64,000 nucleotides of DNA from Pyronema omphalodes (taxonomy: Eukaryota; Ascomycota; Pezizomycetes; Pezizales; Pyronemataceae): positions 434,001 to 498,000 of the forward strand of contig JAJJXM010000022.1 in assembly GCA_024516155.1 (NCBI GenBank), given 5' to 3'. Both the position numbers and the translations under genes were made by a program. Below, one piece after another: positions 22,634 through 36,652 of the stretch (positions within the stretch are counted from its first letter, which is position 1; each line of letters begins with the position of its first letter). The notes beneath the pieces are model-generated. The model searched no databases. It was given only the letters and a program-made list of their open reading frames with translations, and had not been told where the DNA came from.

Positions 22634-25600
22634 TTACACACCCCCCTCAAAATCCAACACCTCAACCCCCTCCTCAAAGAACCCCGGTCCCTCTCTTCGT
22701 TCCCTCAACGTAGTTCTCAATCCCACAATCTCCTCTTCATCCATAGCATCCATCAAGCCACCAATTCCTTCTTCCGCGACCTCATCCTCGCCCCAAATAA
22801 CATCACCTCTTCCACCCGCATCCCTCAAAAAGATCCGTTCCATCTGAATATCCAATCCAAAGACCCAGGGGTCTTCTTTCTTTACTTCTACTATAGGGGT
22901 GGTAATAATTTCATCCAATCCGGTTAATACTTCGGCATCCTGAATTGGCAGGGCAGAAATTTCCGCCGGAAGAACAGGCGGAGAAGCAGGGGAAGCAGAG
23001 GCAGCCGGAGTAGGAGGAGGCAAGGGAACACCCGCGTTGGAAGAACCTGATGATGATGCTGAAGAAATCGGTTGTTTAGATTTCTTTCCTTTCTTCCCTT
23101 TCTTTCCGGTAGGTTGTTCTCCGGTATCTTCTGTTTCCTGAACGACGGATTGTGCGGGTTTATTTTCTCTTGACCCTGGTCGGGTTGGTTCCCAGCCTGC
23201 GATGGGACTTGGGGATAGGATATCTGCATGGCTTCGCATGGGTTCTGATAATGGCATAGACATAGGAGTAACCGCTGGTGCTCTTGCACTGCTTTCCTCT
23301 TTATGATCCCGGCGGTTTTTGGCTGCGAGTTTCGGAGGGGTGGTAGGAGGAGTAGGCGGCGGTGCGTGGTAGAGAAACATCTTGACTCTTCCTTCCTGAT
23401 GCCAAGGGATAAAAGCTGCATTAGTTTCGATTTCTGCATTCGACAAAGGATTGCGCATGTTATCAGATCCAATACGAGGGCTGAGTCCACCAATGCTGGT
23501 CATATCATCGTCTCGCCAGCTGGTACGATGTCCGCCAGTACCCCACCAGGATAGTGGTTCCTGAGATGATGGGCCAGGACATGGGAGATCGTATTCACAC
23601 CATCCTTCTGTCTTGACACCTGCTGATTTACCCTTTGAACCTCGAAGACGGAGTTCATAGATCCTCATCACTCCACCTCCTAGGACTGCGACATGACCTC
23701 TCTCTTTCGAGATCAAGAATTTTACACAACCTTCGTTAAATGAAGTGCCAGGAATCGTGATTCTATCCCCTCCTTCCGCACTCGCCGTCTTTCCCGCCAA
23801 ACTACCCAGCGTCCCCATTCCTGGTAAAGATCCCAATCCCCCAAGTCCTGGTATGCTACCAAGACTTCCCAATCCCGCCGATGCATAAGAACCCACACTG
23901 CTTCGTCTTCTCGCCGCAGTTAAAAGGGGCTGGGTCTTTCCAGTAACCATACCAACCGCAGCAGCAGCAACGCCTTGAACACCTCCCTGGTTCACCGCAG
24001 CTTTGGTGGGTAGTACTCGTCTCGGAGGTGGCCACTGAAGGGAAGATGCAGGGAGGTCGTAGAAATGTGCAGTTCCACGATCTGTGACGACCGCTACCTT
24101 CTCTGGAGGCGAAGACCAGGTGATATCCACAATGTTGGCCACTGTCATACGGGTGAAACGTGCAATCTGTCGAACCACTCGCCCCTGTTGTTCTGCAGGA
24201 CCAGTTGCTGCAGCGCTGAGACCAGATGTACCGGCTGGTGCAGTTGCAGCAGGTCCTTCGCTACGGGAGACGCTCACAGGTCCAGGAGGGTTATGGACCA
24301 TTCTCAATAAACACCAAATCAAAAGCATGTCTCCCTTGGTGGAAGCAGTCAAGAGAGTCAATCCACCAGGAGCAAAAGAAAGGAAGCTAACACCGCCAGG
24401 AGGGAGGAAAGTCGCCAGCGGAGTCATCCCGGGTTTCTGAAGGTCGACAATAGAGACGAATCTAGGTTCATTATGCGGGATAACAGGAGGAGGAACCGGG
24501 ACGCCGAGCTGAAGTTGTCGGAGCTGCTGACCGAGACCGCTAGGTTGTCCAGGTGGCGAATGCGAATATGGCTGAGGAGCGAAACCAGCCATGCCACCAA
24601 GAGGAGGGGAGCTACCTGTTAGCCCTGCTGCACCTGGTGCTCCTGCTCCGTTCCAGTAGTTTGAAAACTTCTTGTAACCTGCCTCCTTGGCCCACTTTGC
24701 ACCACGGATCATCTCTTGTGCTACTTCTCGAGTGAGCTTGTTCAAAAACGCTTCATCGTCGAGATTCATAGCCACTGACACCTGAGGCATGGGCGGGGGT
24801 ACAGGAGCTGAGACTGTGGCTGAAGCTATAGTCACTCCTACCTCTCCGCCTGCACTGAACCCGCTTGATGCCGGACAATATGCCAAAAACCGCGGAGAAA
24901 GTGTAAAAATTGGTGTACCGACCGCTACCACGGGGATGGAGCTATTGTCGATAATAGGGTAGTGAACCGAGGTCCAAAGTTTATCAAGACATTTCCATTC
25001 GGAATTCTGAGCTCCTAGGGGTGGTGCTGTGCAATCGATGCCGAATATATAGAGCTCTCCACTGGCCAGTCCGACAACGATTCTGTCACCGGTGACTTGA
25101 ACTCGGAGGGGGGTAGATCCCTGCGAAACTGCGTCGGGAATGCTAAACAAAGTAGCCATCTGGTGGCCCGTGGATAAACTCCAAACTTCTACACTGGTCT
25201 GCCATTCTGTGTACTGCTTCCTTCCATGGGAGCTTCGCTGTGACGGAGATGGAGAACTCGAGTATGGCGATTGCGCATCGATTTCTTCCGTATCGGACTG
25301 CTGTTCGATTGGCGCATGGATAGTTAACGCGACTAGAGGTCTACTGGATGCTAGAGGATCGTGAACTGGAGGGTTGGGTAGTATCTATCTCCCCTTCTAT
25401 GTCAGCTACTGTATCGCGATCGTCAATTCCATGCAAGCATATGGTATGTTCCTGGGGGGCGGGCGGCTCCGAAGCTCAGAACGCTAGAGAAGCGCTAGCA
25501 CGGGAGCTCCATCGCGGCGACGCACCCTGGGCTGGTTGAGCTCGGGTAGGCCGGGGAGTTCGCAAGGCTCAGCTCGGGTACCGTCGCACAGCATCCACAC

Positions 25601-26262
25601 ATCCAGGTATCCCCAGGTTGATGACTGCTGTAGCGAACAACGAAACCGCGAGAAACCACGAAACCAGGAAACCACGAAACCACAAAACAAAAGAACCATA
25701 CCTTGACACCCCTCACGACACCCCTCATCCCCTCTAACCTCCCCACCATATCCACCGCGCTTCTTCCAACTTTCCAAATCTCCACACCCCCCTCAAATGC
25801 CACAGTAACCACATTCTCCTCTATCCCTTTCGCATCATCTACTGTCGCAAACTCGTAAACCTGTCCTGTATGTCCATTACTACTAGCATGTCGTGCAAGA
25901 TGATGACCGGCAGCTACTGTGAGTCCTCCAGCAGCCGAGTTTGGAGATCCAGCATATTGCGGATAACTATTCCCGTGGGGGCTTCCATAGGAATGTTCCT
26001 CGAAGCCGGTATATCCCTTTAACTGTCTGGGAACGCTTCCACCACCAGAGCTATAAGATGCCGGAGCTGACGGAGGAGGAGATGGGCCGCCGAGATTCGT
26101 AAAGGGGATTGCAGTATGGTTTGGATGTGGAGATAAGAGAGGCGATGCGGAGGATGGTTGTGCGGCGCGGTTCGAGCTGGAGATTAGACGTGGGGTTAGC
26201 TGAGGTTTCTTTGATGGTAACTTTGTTGGCTGTGTAGAGACAGAGGTAGATGGTGGAGGCAT
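22634..26262 (-). CDS. BCAS3-like WD40 protein
   Basis: Two exons, 26262-25702 and 25384-22634, join in frame to 1103 residues. Known relatives (BCAS3 family, PROPPIN-like WD40) are linked to autophagy and phosphoinositide-rich membranes; that role here is inferred. The first exon has a disordered Pro/Ser start, then VVTVAFEGGVEIWKVG (first blade). The join gives VRGVK then ILPNPPVHDPLASSRPLVALTIH, which matches the family pattern. Later blades read TSVEVWSLSTGHQMATLFSI, RVQVTGDRIVVGLASGELYIF, FLSFAPGGLTLLTASTKGDMLLIW and DITWSSPPEKVAVVTDRGTAHFYDL. A Gly/Leu-rich loop, a Lys-rich patch (GKKGKKGKKSK) and an acidic C-terminus follow. The 317-bp intron (donor GTATGG at 25701, branch CTGAC, acceptor GATAG at 25385) is by far the longest here. 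A stop lies in frame just upstream of the acceptor. Confidence 0.85.
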
Positions 26263-26398
26263 GGAGAATGTTAAATGATGATGAAGGGTAAAGAATAAGA
26301 AGAGTGGTTAGGGAATAATGGAAGTGGAAGCAAAGCAACAACAGCTATGAGTCAAAACAGTACAGTATCGATGACGAGAAAGGAGCGGGGTGCACGGA

Positions 26399-26701
26399 CT
26401 AGATACCAGTACCAGTACCCGAGTACTCTCTGGGGTATATTCTAATTCCCTTACTAGAAGCTCCGGAAGCTCCAGTAGTTCCTGTTGTAGTTCCAGCTAT
26501 AGAAGCTAGAATGGCGCTATTCGGATTGTAGTTGAAGCCGATCGGTATGGGTGACAACGACTGGGGCGAAGAAGCCGAAGAGATCGGGTTTAGAGAATAT
26601 GGAGAAGCCGAGCTCAAAGAATGACCACGGGTGTGATTCTGACGAGGATTTTGTTGGGACGGACGAGAAGAGGAGGCGAAAGCGTCGGTGAAAGGGAGCA
26701 T
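26399..26701 (-). CDS. Possible small Ser-rich ORF upstream of the BCAS3-like gene
   Basis: A 100-codon frame on the same strand ends 137 bases before the BCAS3-like start. Its product is Ser/Pro/Gly-rich with one more ordered stretch, IPIGFNYNPNSAILASIAG, and a Gly/Thr-repeat end. It could be an upstream ORF in the leader, a separate small gene or chance. No splice site joining it to the main frame was found. Confidence 0.25.
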   Translation of the reverse strand: MLPFTDAFASSSRPSQQNPRQNHTRGHSLSSASPYSLNPISSASSPQSLSPIPIGFNYNPNSAILASIAGTTTGTTGASGASSKGIRIYPREYSGTGTGI

Positions 26702-29700
26702 ACGGTAGATCTCGAGAACAGAGGTGAAAGCGAGGTTCGTCGACCTTTCAGACGAGCTTATTCTTTTGGAATAAGCGACGACAGCGGACGAAGAGGGAAA
26801 GTTGTAACTTGACTTGCGCGTTGAATTGAAGAAAGTAGCGGGTAGGTAGCGGCGACTTTGTTACCTCGAGCGGCGTCGAAGCTATGGAGGGGGTAGGTGG
26901 GTATCTATGGATCTACCTAGATTCGATTCGAGATATTTCGAAGCGGAAGACCAGAGTACAGTTGTAGATAGATGATGTAAGTATTTCGCTTTGTCACTGT
27001 TCACTGTTCACTTGTCGCTGTAATATTTTTTGTCTTTTGTCTTTGTCTTTGTGTGTTTGTAGTAGAAAGTATGACTGGTATGTAGTAAGTAGATGTTGTT
27101 GTAAAGAGTGAGTGAGTGAGTGAGCGAGCGAGCGAGCGAGTTCAGTCGTAGGTTGTCTCTCTCGCAGGGCCAACTAGCGTTGCACAGAATGGGAAGGGGC
27201 TTTGTCGGTTTTGAATGGACAAGACTGGACAAGCGGGCGTGTTCATGACGGGTCACGGGAAGAGGGCAGGGCAAGCGCGGTGTGTGTTGGGGGAGGGTGG
27301 GGGGGGGGGGGGGGATAGACGAGGGTTAGAGCGAACGAGGACGAGGACGAGGACGAGGGCAAGAACGAGGGGTTCACATTTCCAGCGATTAGATATTCCT
27401 ATCCACCATTCTACTCCCTCTATTATCTACTATGTACCCGAATCCTATCCTTCTAATTTCTATGGTAAATGTGCATAAACCCCTCCTTCTCTTTGCTATT
27501 CAAAATCAAAACCTCAAAACCTCTGGTCCTACCATTCCACCATGTGCCTACCCAGCGTGTTTCAACCCAGCCATCCAGCCATGCTACCATTTACTGGTGC
27601 ATCCCAGAGCATCCCAGAGCATCCAAGAAAGGAGATGAGCTCAATAACCGTCACAAAACTATACTCAACATAGCGAAGCCGTATGTAAAGGCAAGCTTCC
27701 TTCTGTGGTTTTCTATGGTGGCATGGTTCAGTTCAGTAATAAGGTGGGGGACCTCAACAGGGGATCTCGACAGGGGAAAAAGAGTGTACTGTGACACGAG
27801 TGACACGAGTGACACCAATTACGCAGCCATAAGCACGCAGTAACAGACCCGTTGCACGCAGTTCCCATAGCAGACAAATGACGAATAAAAGAATGATGAA
27901 TGACACCGTCATCATCACCCACTGCTCTGTTGACGTAAATCGATGTATGAGATATGACATACTGCGAGGTACGAAGTAGGCACGGGAGGAACGATTCAAC
28001 TCACTAAGGAACGATAATCGAGTGATCGAGTCTGGAGTCGGTTATGGCACCATAGTCATACATACTTGATTTCTGGCGCCGCCTGGTGAGCTTCCAGCTC
28101 CCAGCTCCCAGCTCCTAGCTTCTAGCGGCCAACCCTGCTTTATCCAAGACCCAGAAACGAACAAGCACAAGGATTCAACAGGGAGCTAGCTATATCCCTG
28201 TTATTCTCGTGACTTGAGAGACTCGAATCGACTCTCGAAAACGTGCGACAATCATGGGAGATGATATGGGCGTGATAGTGATAAGTGATAAGGAATTCTC
28301 GTGGATGGATGAATCATGAATCATGATAAGAAATACGCCATGCAGGAGGGGCAGTAGGGGTTCTTTATCGTTGTTCTTCTCTATCTTTTCCGATGCTGCA
28401 AGCCTGCAACTGCAACTGTGACTGCAACTAACCTAAGAAGATGTGAGACACAAGAAACAGGAACCGAAAAGAAAATGCGATAGCAGGTGCAATAGATACC
28501 AGCACTGTATTGTGTAATAAATCCCGTATGTAGTATATCTTTTTATCTCTCCGTATATGTATGCTGACATATATTTCTCACCTACATATGGTATAGAATC
28601 TGGATATGTAGCTTTAAATTGGCTATGGCGTTATGGCGTTATCCATCATATATATCTGTGATTCTGTGTGCAACCCTGCAAGGCTGCAACTGCAACTCAT
28701 TGCTTACTAACCCGAAGTCTGAGCGCGACCTTAGTTACCGTAATTACCGTAATTACAGAATAGGGCTGTCGCCTCGCCTCGCCTCTCCCCGCCACGCCTC
28801 GCTTTGTAATGTTAAATTGATATTAAAAGAAATCCAGCATAGTAGCTTAGAAGCTGAGAAGCTTAGGTAATTAAACCCGTAGATAGTACAGGCCGCTTCT
28901 ATATGTTGTTGATTATGCGTATGGTGTTATGCGTCTGTATAGTGGTATACGTCTGTATAGCGGTATGTATGGCGATAAGTGTAGCCGATATGTATGTATA
29001 TGGACCTTGTACCAGGGATTCGGAATTCGGGTTCAGGTTCAGGGGCCGACGGCCGACAAAGAAAGCCGGCTGTTTGTGACGATATTCGACGGTATTCGAT
29101 GCGACCAACTACAGTAGTTTAGAGATGTTGGATCGACGATCGTGATTCCCTCGGATTATCATTTCTGATTCCCTCAAGTATACAAACTTTGCACTGTGGA
29201 TATATTTATATATGAATACCCGGCGGCATATGTAGAAACTGATCAGGAATATGCATGTGGTGGAGGTCGAGAATTATGCCGACTCTGCGCGTGTATGGTT
29301 TGTTGGCTTCTTTATTTTGCGCAATTTCTTGGTTTTCATGCCCGGATGGTTAGGATATCCATCATGTGATTGAATCGAAAGAGTAGGAAGAGTAGGTAGA
29401 GTAAGAAGATCAAAAAGAGTAGGAAAATTGGAAAGTGTATGAAGGTCCCTGGAGTTGATTTTTTCTGCAGTTTAAATTATACGAGTGGGGTGACAAATGG
29501 CATTATAATCAATATCTATCCCATCCTGTGAACGAATTATCTTCGGATACTGACAATATTAACAGATGTTGATACTTACAAACGTAGGTATTGTAGGTTT
29601 CCTGGCTCCGGGTAGAATAGCCTACTAAAATATGATTATCATAGACACAACAGGTCGGGATTAAGTAAGAGTTAGCGAAGCCATAAAAGCGATTTTAGGA

Positions 29701-32199
29701 ATGCGACCATTTTTTGATATATCTCAACCCATTTTGTTATCTTCGATGTTAGATAGTCTATCACAAGGCTGTCATCACACAAGACTCTTAGCATCCCTTG
29801 TGTTCATAGACCATGATTTTGCTTGTGCTGACTTACCCCACGATTGTTTTCTTTCATCAAACTTTCACAGAACATGCAGTAATAACCTCACAAAAACCGT
29901 GCCGACAGTGTTGGAATGTTTCACTATCCAACAACCAAGTTCTGGTAGTTAGCAGGTTCTCCAATTGTACGTCCTCATCACCGGGCTCCACACCTTGATC
30001 TCACATTTCCTTCAACTTCAGGAATTCGGGGTGCAGCAATAGTTAAGAAGATCAGCATTTGATCTTCTGTTTGTATTTCCCGAGATAACAACATACTCTC
30101 CTGCATTTTTGTCCGAACTCTAGGAAGTTAGTCATATCGTTTGAAAATAGTCCATTTGCTTCTTTATCACACAAAATCTGGATAGTCATCTTACCAGTTT
30201 GGCATTGGCAGGGCGAGCGTACCAGAGAGCAACAGAAAAATGCGGCCCAGAAGTAATAGTAATAAGAGACCAGGAAAATGATTGCTTAGGGTAATGGTTG
30301 CCAATTGCGTCGGGTACTAAAAGGCATCCTTCGCCTGGGTAGCCCTACGAATTTTCCAGGATATTAACGCGTAGTACTGTGTGACACGTAAGATTTCTGA
30401 TCAAGCTTCTCATTTAGTATTCCTTCTTTACGGTCTCATGACAACGCAGTGTTCGCTCTATGATGTTTGTTGAATAAGTTGTGTAGTTGCGAAAACATCA
30501 GTAATTTGACCTAGAGTCCTGGACAATACTAACTCAAGCAGAAAATGACACTAACCGTAGGAAAACAGCGTATGCAAAGGTGCAATCCGTCTCGTTGTAA
30601 ACTGTAGTTGTTCCTTATTCAGCACTTTGTCTCTGGGGCCCGAAGTGGAAGTGGAGGTTTGGGTGTTGAAGATGAGAGAGCATTGGAAGCCCGGGATCAA
30701 ACAGCGAGTTGTGAGTGCAGATAAAGTGGAAGTGAGTGGAAGAAGAGATTGTCCGACGTTAGGAAAATACGGTATCGCTTACACTACGCCTTCGCAGTAT
30801 TCAGTGCCTTGGAAGCTATCACCGAGTCCGGAATTTAGTTTCTCCGTGTTCGTTTATGAGAGTTTTTGACAGTAGGAATTTGCCAACTACTAGAAAGATG
30901 TTGAATTAACAAACACAAAAAAGACATTCCAGCGCTAGCGCCCCAAACCTCTATTAGGTTCACCAGATCTTCTGAAATGTAAAAAATGCCGCTTGTGCTT
31001 GTGAATAGGTGACTTTATCGGAATAGTCAAGCAGGTTTGGGTGCCTTATAGAACAGGGATTTCATATTTTCAAGAAGGTGTGTTTGTGTTGTGAACAGGC
31101 TGACAGGCTGACAAGAATGAATGACTCTTTAACACGCCCGCAGCCCGCTAGTATCACATCGGCAGCTTCGCGATGCTGAGGTTCTGCCGGAGTAATGTTG
31201 ATTTCTCATGTGTTACCGCGTCGCTTAGCAGCTGCCAACACTATTATTTTGGCGCCATGAAGAATAGTCTTTGAGTATTATGTAGCAGGCCTGGACTTAA
31301 GATCATCATATGTGATCACTCGGTACGGGTTGAAGTACGTGATAACTGATGATTCTGATATATGTTCCGTTTAGTTAATTAAACAGATGAATTTGATTAA
31401 TAGTGTGTGAGATTATGTATTGAAGTGAAGGGATGTTATATAAAGCAATTGGTATTAAGCTTAGACCTTCCGAGACTGCCGTTTTGATGATACGTTTAAT
31501 AACTCTCTCCCGTAAGCAAAGTTGCTGAGTGCTGGTTTAGACGAGAATGAAGTGGCTTCGTGGCTACGCGTGGTTAGGGAAAGAATTTGATTATTGTTAG
31601 ATACACATCTATCTAGAATTTCAGCATATTTCTCATGCGGAAATGATTTATGACATCCATACTTTGGATTTCCCGGGGTTGCTGGATCATGAAAATAGGC
31701 AAGATACAAACTGTTGGAAGATTGCCGAGAATAGGCAATCCAGCTTGTCGTAACAAGGTTCATGAGTTTGCTCAAGCTGAGCCTTGAGGGGGACCAAGTG
31801 GGACACCAAACAGGGTTTGATCAGCAGGATGAGACCAGCCGACCTTTCTACTATATATAATGCTTCCTCTCTCTGTATCGTCATCATCACCTACAATAGA
31901 ACCGTCTGTCTCTCCCTGTCCTTTCTCACACGAACTACCCAACAAAGATATAATTCGTATGGAAGACTTCCCATCACTAGTGCACCCCTAGTATAACACA
32001 AAATCTGGGTTATTCACTTCAGAAAGTTAAACGATTGATTTAATTCATCCTGGCAAGATCATTACTGTGATATTTCTAACGACAGTTTTGACGATAGGAG
32101 GTGGGAGGAGTAACCGTAATAGACTCTGCGTAAGTATCAATGGAGAGTACCTGTCACGGCCAGTAAAATCATATATAGAACTAAGGAAGAAAACAATTG
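26702..32199. other. Gene-poor region, 26.7-32.2 kb
   Basis: No supported gene. Local features are a GAGT-to-GAGC tetranucleotide run (27108-27140), a G-run at about 27298-27313 followed by GACGAG repeats, GTGACAC direct repeats (27789-27815), an AGCTCCC repeat (28095-28125) and TTACCGTAA repeats (28735-28757). Other frames are short and unlike any family I know. A patch at 29775-29800 (ACAAGACTCTTAGCAT) also occurs at 7335-7350. Confidence 0.5.
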
Positions 32200-32640
32200 A
32201 AAATAACTAAAAAGGATAAAAGATAAGGAAGGAAGGAGGATATCGGAGGAAAGACTTCGGAGTCAACGAGGGGAAAGGAAGATAGGAGGATAGATAGATG
32301 AGAAGTTAGGAACGGATAGGAAGGAGAGGAAGGAGTAGCCTGAGGGATTAAGGGAGGAAACGGGAGCTACGGGGGAAAGGAGGGGAAGTAGGGAAGAGGA
32401 ACGAAGGACAGGTATGAGGGATTAAGGAAGGGACAGGAGCTACGGGGCACAAGGATAGGGAGTAGGGACGAAAGGGAAAAAGGACGAGGGACGGGTATAG
32501 GAGATTAGGGAACAAGGGGAAGGAGGAAGGGAGAAGTCGGGATAGAGGGAGTACGAGATAGGGAATGGGAAGGAACGGGATGTGAGGGAGAAGCGGTGAA
32601 TGATTCAAGGTCGGGGAAAAAGGGAAAAGTGGAAGAGCAT
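32200..32640 (+). repeat. Polypurine tract, ~430 bp
   Basis: The plus strand is almost pure A/G for long stretches, with recurring GGAAGGA, GGGATTAAGG and GGAGCTACGGGG blocks. The two blocks around 32340-32395 and 32418-32470 are imperfect direct repeats (AGGGATTAAGG..GGGAGCTACGGGG). The minus-strand frame across it (32348-32608) is compositional. Confidence 0.85.
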
Positions 32641-35600
32641 AAATAGTTAAGATCCTGTCCTGTAGCTAGCTTCGATATGCAACGTCTTGTATCAATCTAC
32701 CTAGTCTTACAAGTTTACTCCCGTCCAAGTCTGCCCCAGTCTCCCCTCGTCACCGTTCATCACTCGCCGCTGAGCCCGCGAGTTACCTAGTCTCGCCCGC
32801 CCCCAGTCAGCCGTTACAGTACCAGTGAGGTGGTGTAGAAAATATAGGAAGTTAGACATTCTATGTGCGTAGAAGAGATGGTACGTACTCTGTACACGGT
32901 ATACTACTAACCCTAATCTAGGACGCGCGGTATAAAGTCTGAAACCAGCATCATGCAGAAGAACTGAGCTGGAAGGTCCAAAACCACATTAAACCGAATA
33001 CCGTGGTAAAAAAAAAAACTCTCATACTCTGGTGTCAAGCAGAGTACGTTTTATCGAGATTCATGATTTCATCAGCTATTTGTGTTCCATCAAAGCTAGC
33101 AATCTTCGAATGCTTCAAGCAATGGCCTCTGAGTAATGAAATCCTCAATCCGCTATCATACGAGTTCTTTGTTTTTTTTTTCGCCGGCCCCAGATCCGCC
33201 CGTAATCGATCCATCTACCCCTCTACCGCCATTCCGGACTTATCGGACGGGAACTACTGCCGAGCAGTTGCCAAGATCAAAGAAATGATGGAGACGTATG
33301 AGGTGACTTTGCTTCAACTTTCAAGAAAGATTTAAATTTGGGTCCACAGAAATTTCTGAACGTACTGCTGACTAATAATCTGAAGACGATAGAGTTGTGC
33401 GGATAATGTCTTTGATATCGCCGCTAGGATGAAATATTGCAGACTGCTCATTGAATTCAATTGAGTAAAGATACTACCAGGAGAAGGCAAATATTGTGGC
33501 AATAGGTCTCTGGAAGACACACTGGATATATATAATAGAAGTGTTTGATTGGCGGTGGGTATGCATTTCTAAGTGGGGTGACTAGGAATGGAAGAGGGAT
33601 CATTCGGGCACAATGAAGGACTTTGATGAATATCTGCTTATAAGCCTAAGACAAATTACAAATAACTATGATCTTGGCCGGCTATTCAGCCCATTATTGT
33701 TTTTGTCCTCCCGGGAACGCCGCTCGCGGACATTGGACGGCGGTCATTAAACCAAGTAAAGCAAATCACGACGCTCCCATCAGAGCATTGGTCCGACCAT
33801 AAAACTCCCCGGTGTTCTTACCACTGCCGAAAGTTTCAAAAACTTCACATCCTAATACGCCCAGTTCCCGGAGAACCCCCGCAGTCCCTTCGTAACTTGA
33901 AGTTTCTAACTCAGTCCATGATATTTCCAGTTATGGGCCTCGAGCACAGGCCTTTTGGTCATTGCATTCCTCAAGTAATTATCTCATATATATACACGCT
34001 CCAAAGTTTTCATTCATACACTAAATGTCTTTTTGTGGGTCTGGATCTAGCGATGGAGTTGCCATACAGACGTCAGTGCATATGCGTACCTTTCCATGAT
34101 ATTCTGGCGGTTATTTCCATTACTGATGAGGAAGCTCTAGTTATACATATTATCAAACACAGCGTTCTATATAATTTTTTCTTTCCTGTCCTCTATGTAG
34201 CAAAATCTATCATCAAAGCTATCCTACCAGAGGATCCGTAAATTATTCATTAACATATCCTGCTCAGAGTTTCGGACCACAATAAGTAGTCAGAGCGAGC
34301 CTTGCCATCAACCTTGGGAAACCTCCGCAGTTCAGCGGGAATAAAGTCTCAAAAGAATGCAAGTAGCCCTGGGTATTGCTATCCTTTCCGAATTTTCGCT
34401 CCCTTCTTCTCTTCCCCGGAAATCGTCCTTTCCTTCTTTTTTTTGATTCCTCCACACATTACATCGGCCTATCATGTCGTAATCATTTTTCTTCTCCAAT
34501 ACATATTATCTCCTGAAAGCTGCACTTATCGCTTGCGCCATGATATAACCAAATGCAACGATCATACACAGGGTAATAATAGTGATGGCCCAAAACTCCC
34601 TCGGATTCGTCCCTGAGATATACGGCCGTGGTTTCTTTTCTGAAATTGATTGAGCTTCAATGTCGTATAGTTTATTCGGAGTTGTTTTAGGAAAGGAAAG
34701 AGCAAGATTCCGAATGAGAATTTTCCGACTAAATGATTGAGAAGTACGGATGGGGGATGTTGTAACGGATGGTGGGAACGTTAAGTTTTTTGGTGATATC
34801 TAAGGTGTGAAATTACTTGGATTGTTCTATTGAGTGTGATGGTTTTAAGATGGGAATGGTGATTTACCTGGTCCATTGTACATATATCTTGGCAATCGGT
34901 TTCGGCGATTGATATCTGGAGGGATCCCTTTTTGAAATGTTTCATTTTGTCGTTAATTGTGCTACCCGGCCTCGGCGCTGCCTGTGGGGAGAAATCTTGG
35001 TGTAGGGTGAGGTCGTCGAAAAATTTCCCGTCTAGCAAAAAAGTTCAAACCAGCGGGTATTATATCCTCAACCATCCAAAGTGCAATATTATTTTATCAC
35101 TTCTTCGGCATATCTTGGCAGTGCAGCCTTTGCCATGTTTCCGCGAGTATGTAGCATCCTTTACCACCGACAAATTTGATAAGCAGCCATTGCTTTGACA
35201 AGTTCCTGTCAATCTTTTCCACTCTTCTTTTATTTATTGACAATACGGTTCGCCCGCTTTATTACTCACTCATGACCGCCGCACTCACGTCATATATAGA
35301 CGAGTGATAATGTGTGTATTGATGCTTTCCTGTTTTATCCACATGCCCTTGCACAGAGTTCATGGCTCCTAGACCCCCTAACGTATTGTAGCAAACATAA
35401 CGGCTGAAAATTTAGCAGATAGTAACCCCTCGATGATCGTCGAAAGAATTGGAATTCGTACAGGAGCCCATGTATGATGCGTATATAAAGTGCAGTGTTT
35501 GGATCAAAACCCTTACATTCTGTGCAGTTCGGAACCCCATTAGCGTAATAACCAGGCAAAATATCACGTCAGCATACTGGGATGTGAGATGTCAAACCGC

Positions 35601-36652
35601 AGAGCTCGCTAATCTATCCCGGCTTTGCCTTCATACGAATATTCGATCCGTCATGGCTGCAAAATGATGAAATCAGAGCTCGCGAATCCTTACTCACTTG
35701 GTTTTTTGTCGTCTAGATTGCATCTCGCCTCTTGTACGTTTTGATAAGATGGGGGTCGGGGCCGTTAAATTCGTTATGCTGGAATAAGGCCGTCTGGTAT
35801 GTATTACTCCTGTGACTAGTCCATCTGCGAATTGTACAAGTCTCATCTTTGTCATCTATGGGAGGCAAACAACAATCTTATAATTTTTCAATCTAAGATG
35901 AATAATATATTGAAAGAGGAAGATTGTAGCGGGGATTGCTATCGTGAGATTAGTAGTCTTCTAGAAGTCAGATGGCGGGACCCCATGGGGAATATTATTC
36001 CTTTACGGGCTTTGTGGCTTTTCCAGGGCAACGTAATATGATGAAGCTTGTTCGCCTTCGAAGGCAAAGGCTTTCCAGGATGTCTGTGCTGGCGTCTAAA
36101 AGCGCAATCGCGCGGCGTCTAAAACCCCCTATCTTCGCCACACAAATCAACTTAAAGGGTACTGTTGCGGGTGGCTTGGTGTGCCTTATGCGGTAACGTT
36201 TTTTGCAGCGGATATGTACTCCTCTAAAAAATAACCTAGGATATGTCTTCGGACAAGGGTAAGTCCGACGCTCTGTTATATCATCTGTCACTGCGCTCGA
36301 CTTTTGCCCCTAATATCACTGAAACCTTCAAAGACATTGCCTTCCATGAATCATTGGATGTTTGTTGAAACTATCATGGTCAAAGTTCTCCATCGCACGC
36401 CCCTTGAATCCCACTCTTCATCAAGGGATGTCACAGCTGTGATTATTCTGTTGCTATGTCCAGAATGATATGGGATGCTATGCACTTCAGGTGCTCACGG
36501 AGTACACATGAGCTACTCTAGAAATGTGATAAAAAGCTCTATACGAATTAATCATCGCTTCATGCTTGGACTAATTTAGAAAGCTCATAATTCAAATTAA
36601 GCTCACCAACATAATTGGTTTATAGGTAATTTAATGGCACGTCAGGTAATAA
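32641..36652. other. Gene-poor region, 32.6-36.65 kb
   Basis: No supported protein gene. The longest frames (33003-33335, 33897-34241, both plus; about 110 codons) have no motifs, no splice extension and no recognisable family. They could be relics or orphan genes. Confidence 0.45.

Noticed and set aside
33003..34241. Two plus-strand frames of about 110 codons
   Set aside because: Plausible length but no motif, no good splice extension and no homology I can recognise. Kept only as a note in the gene-poor region.
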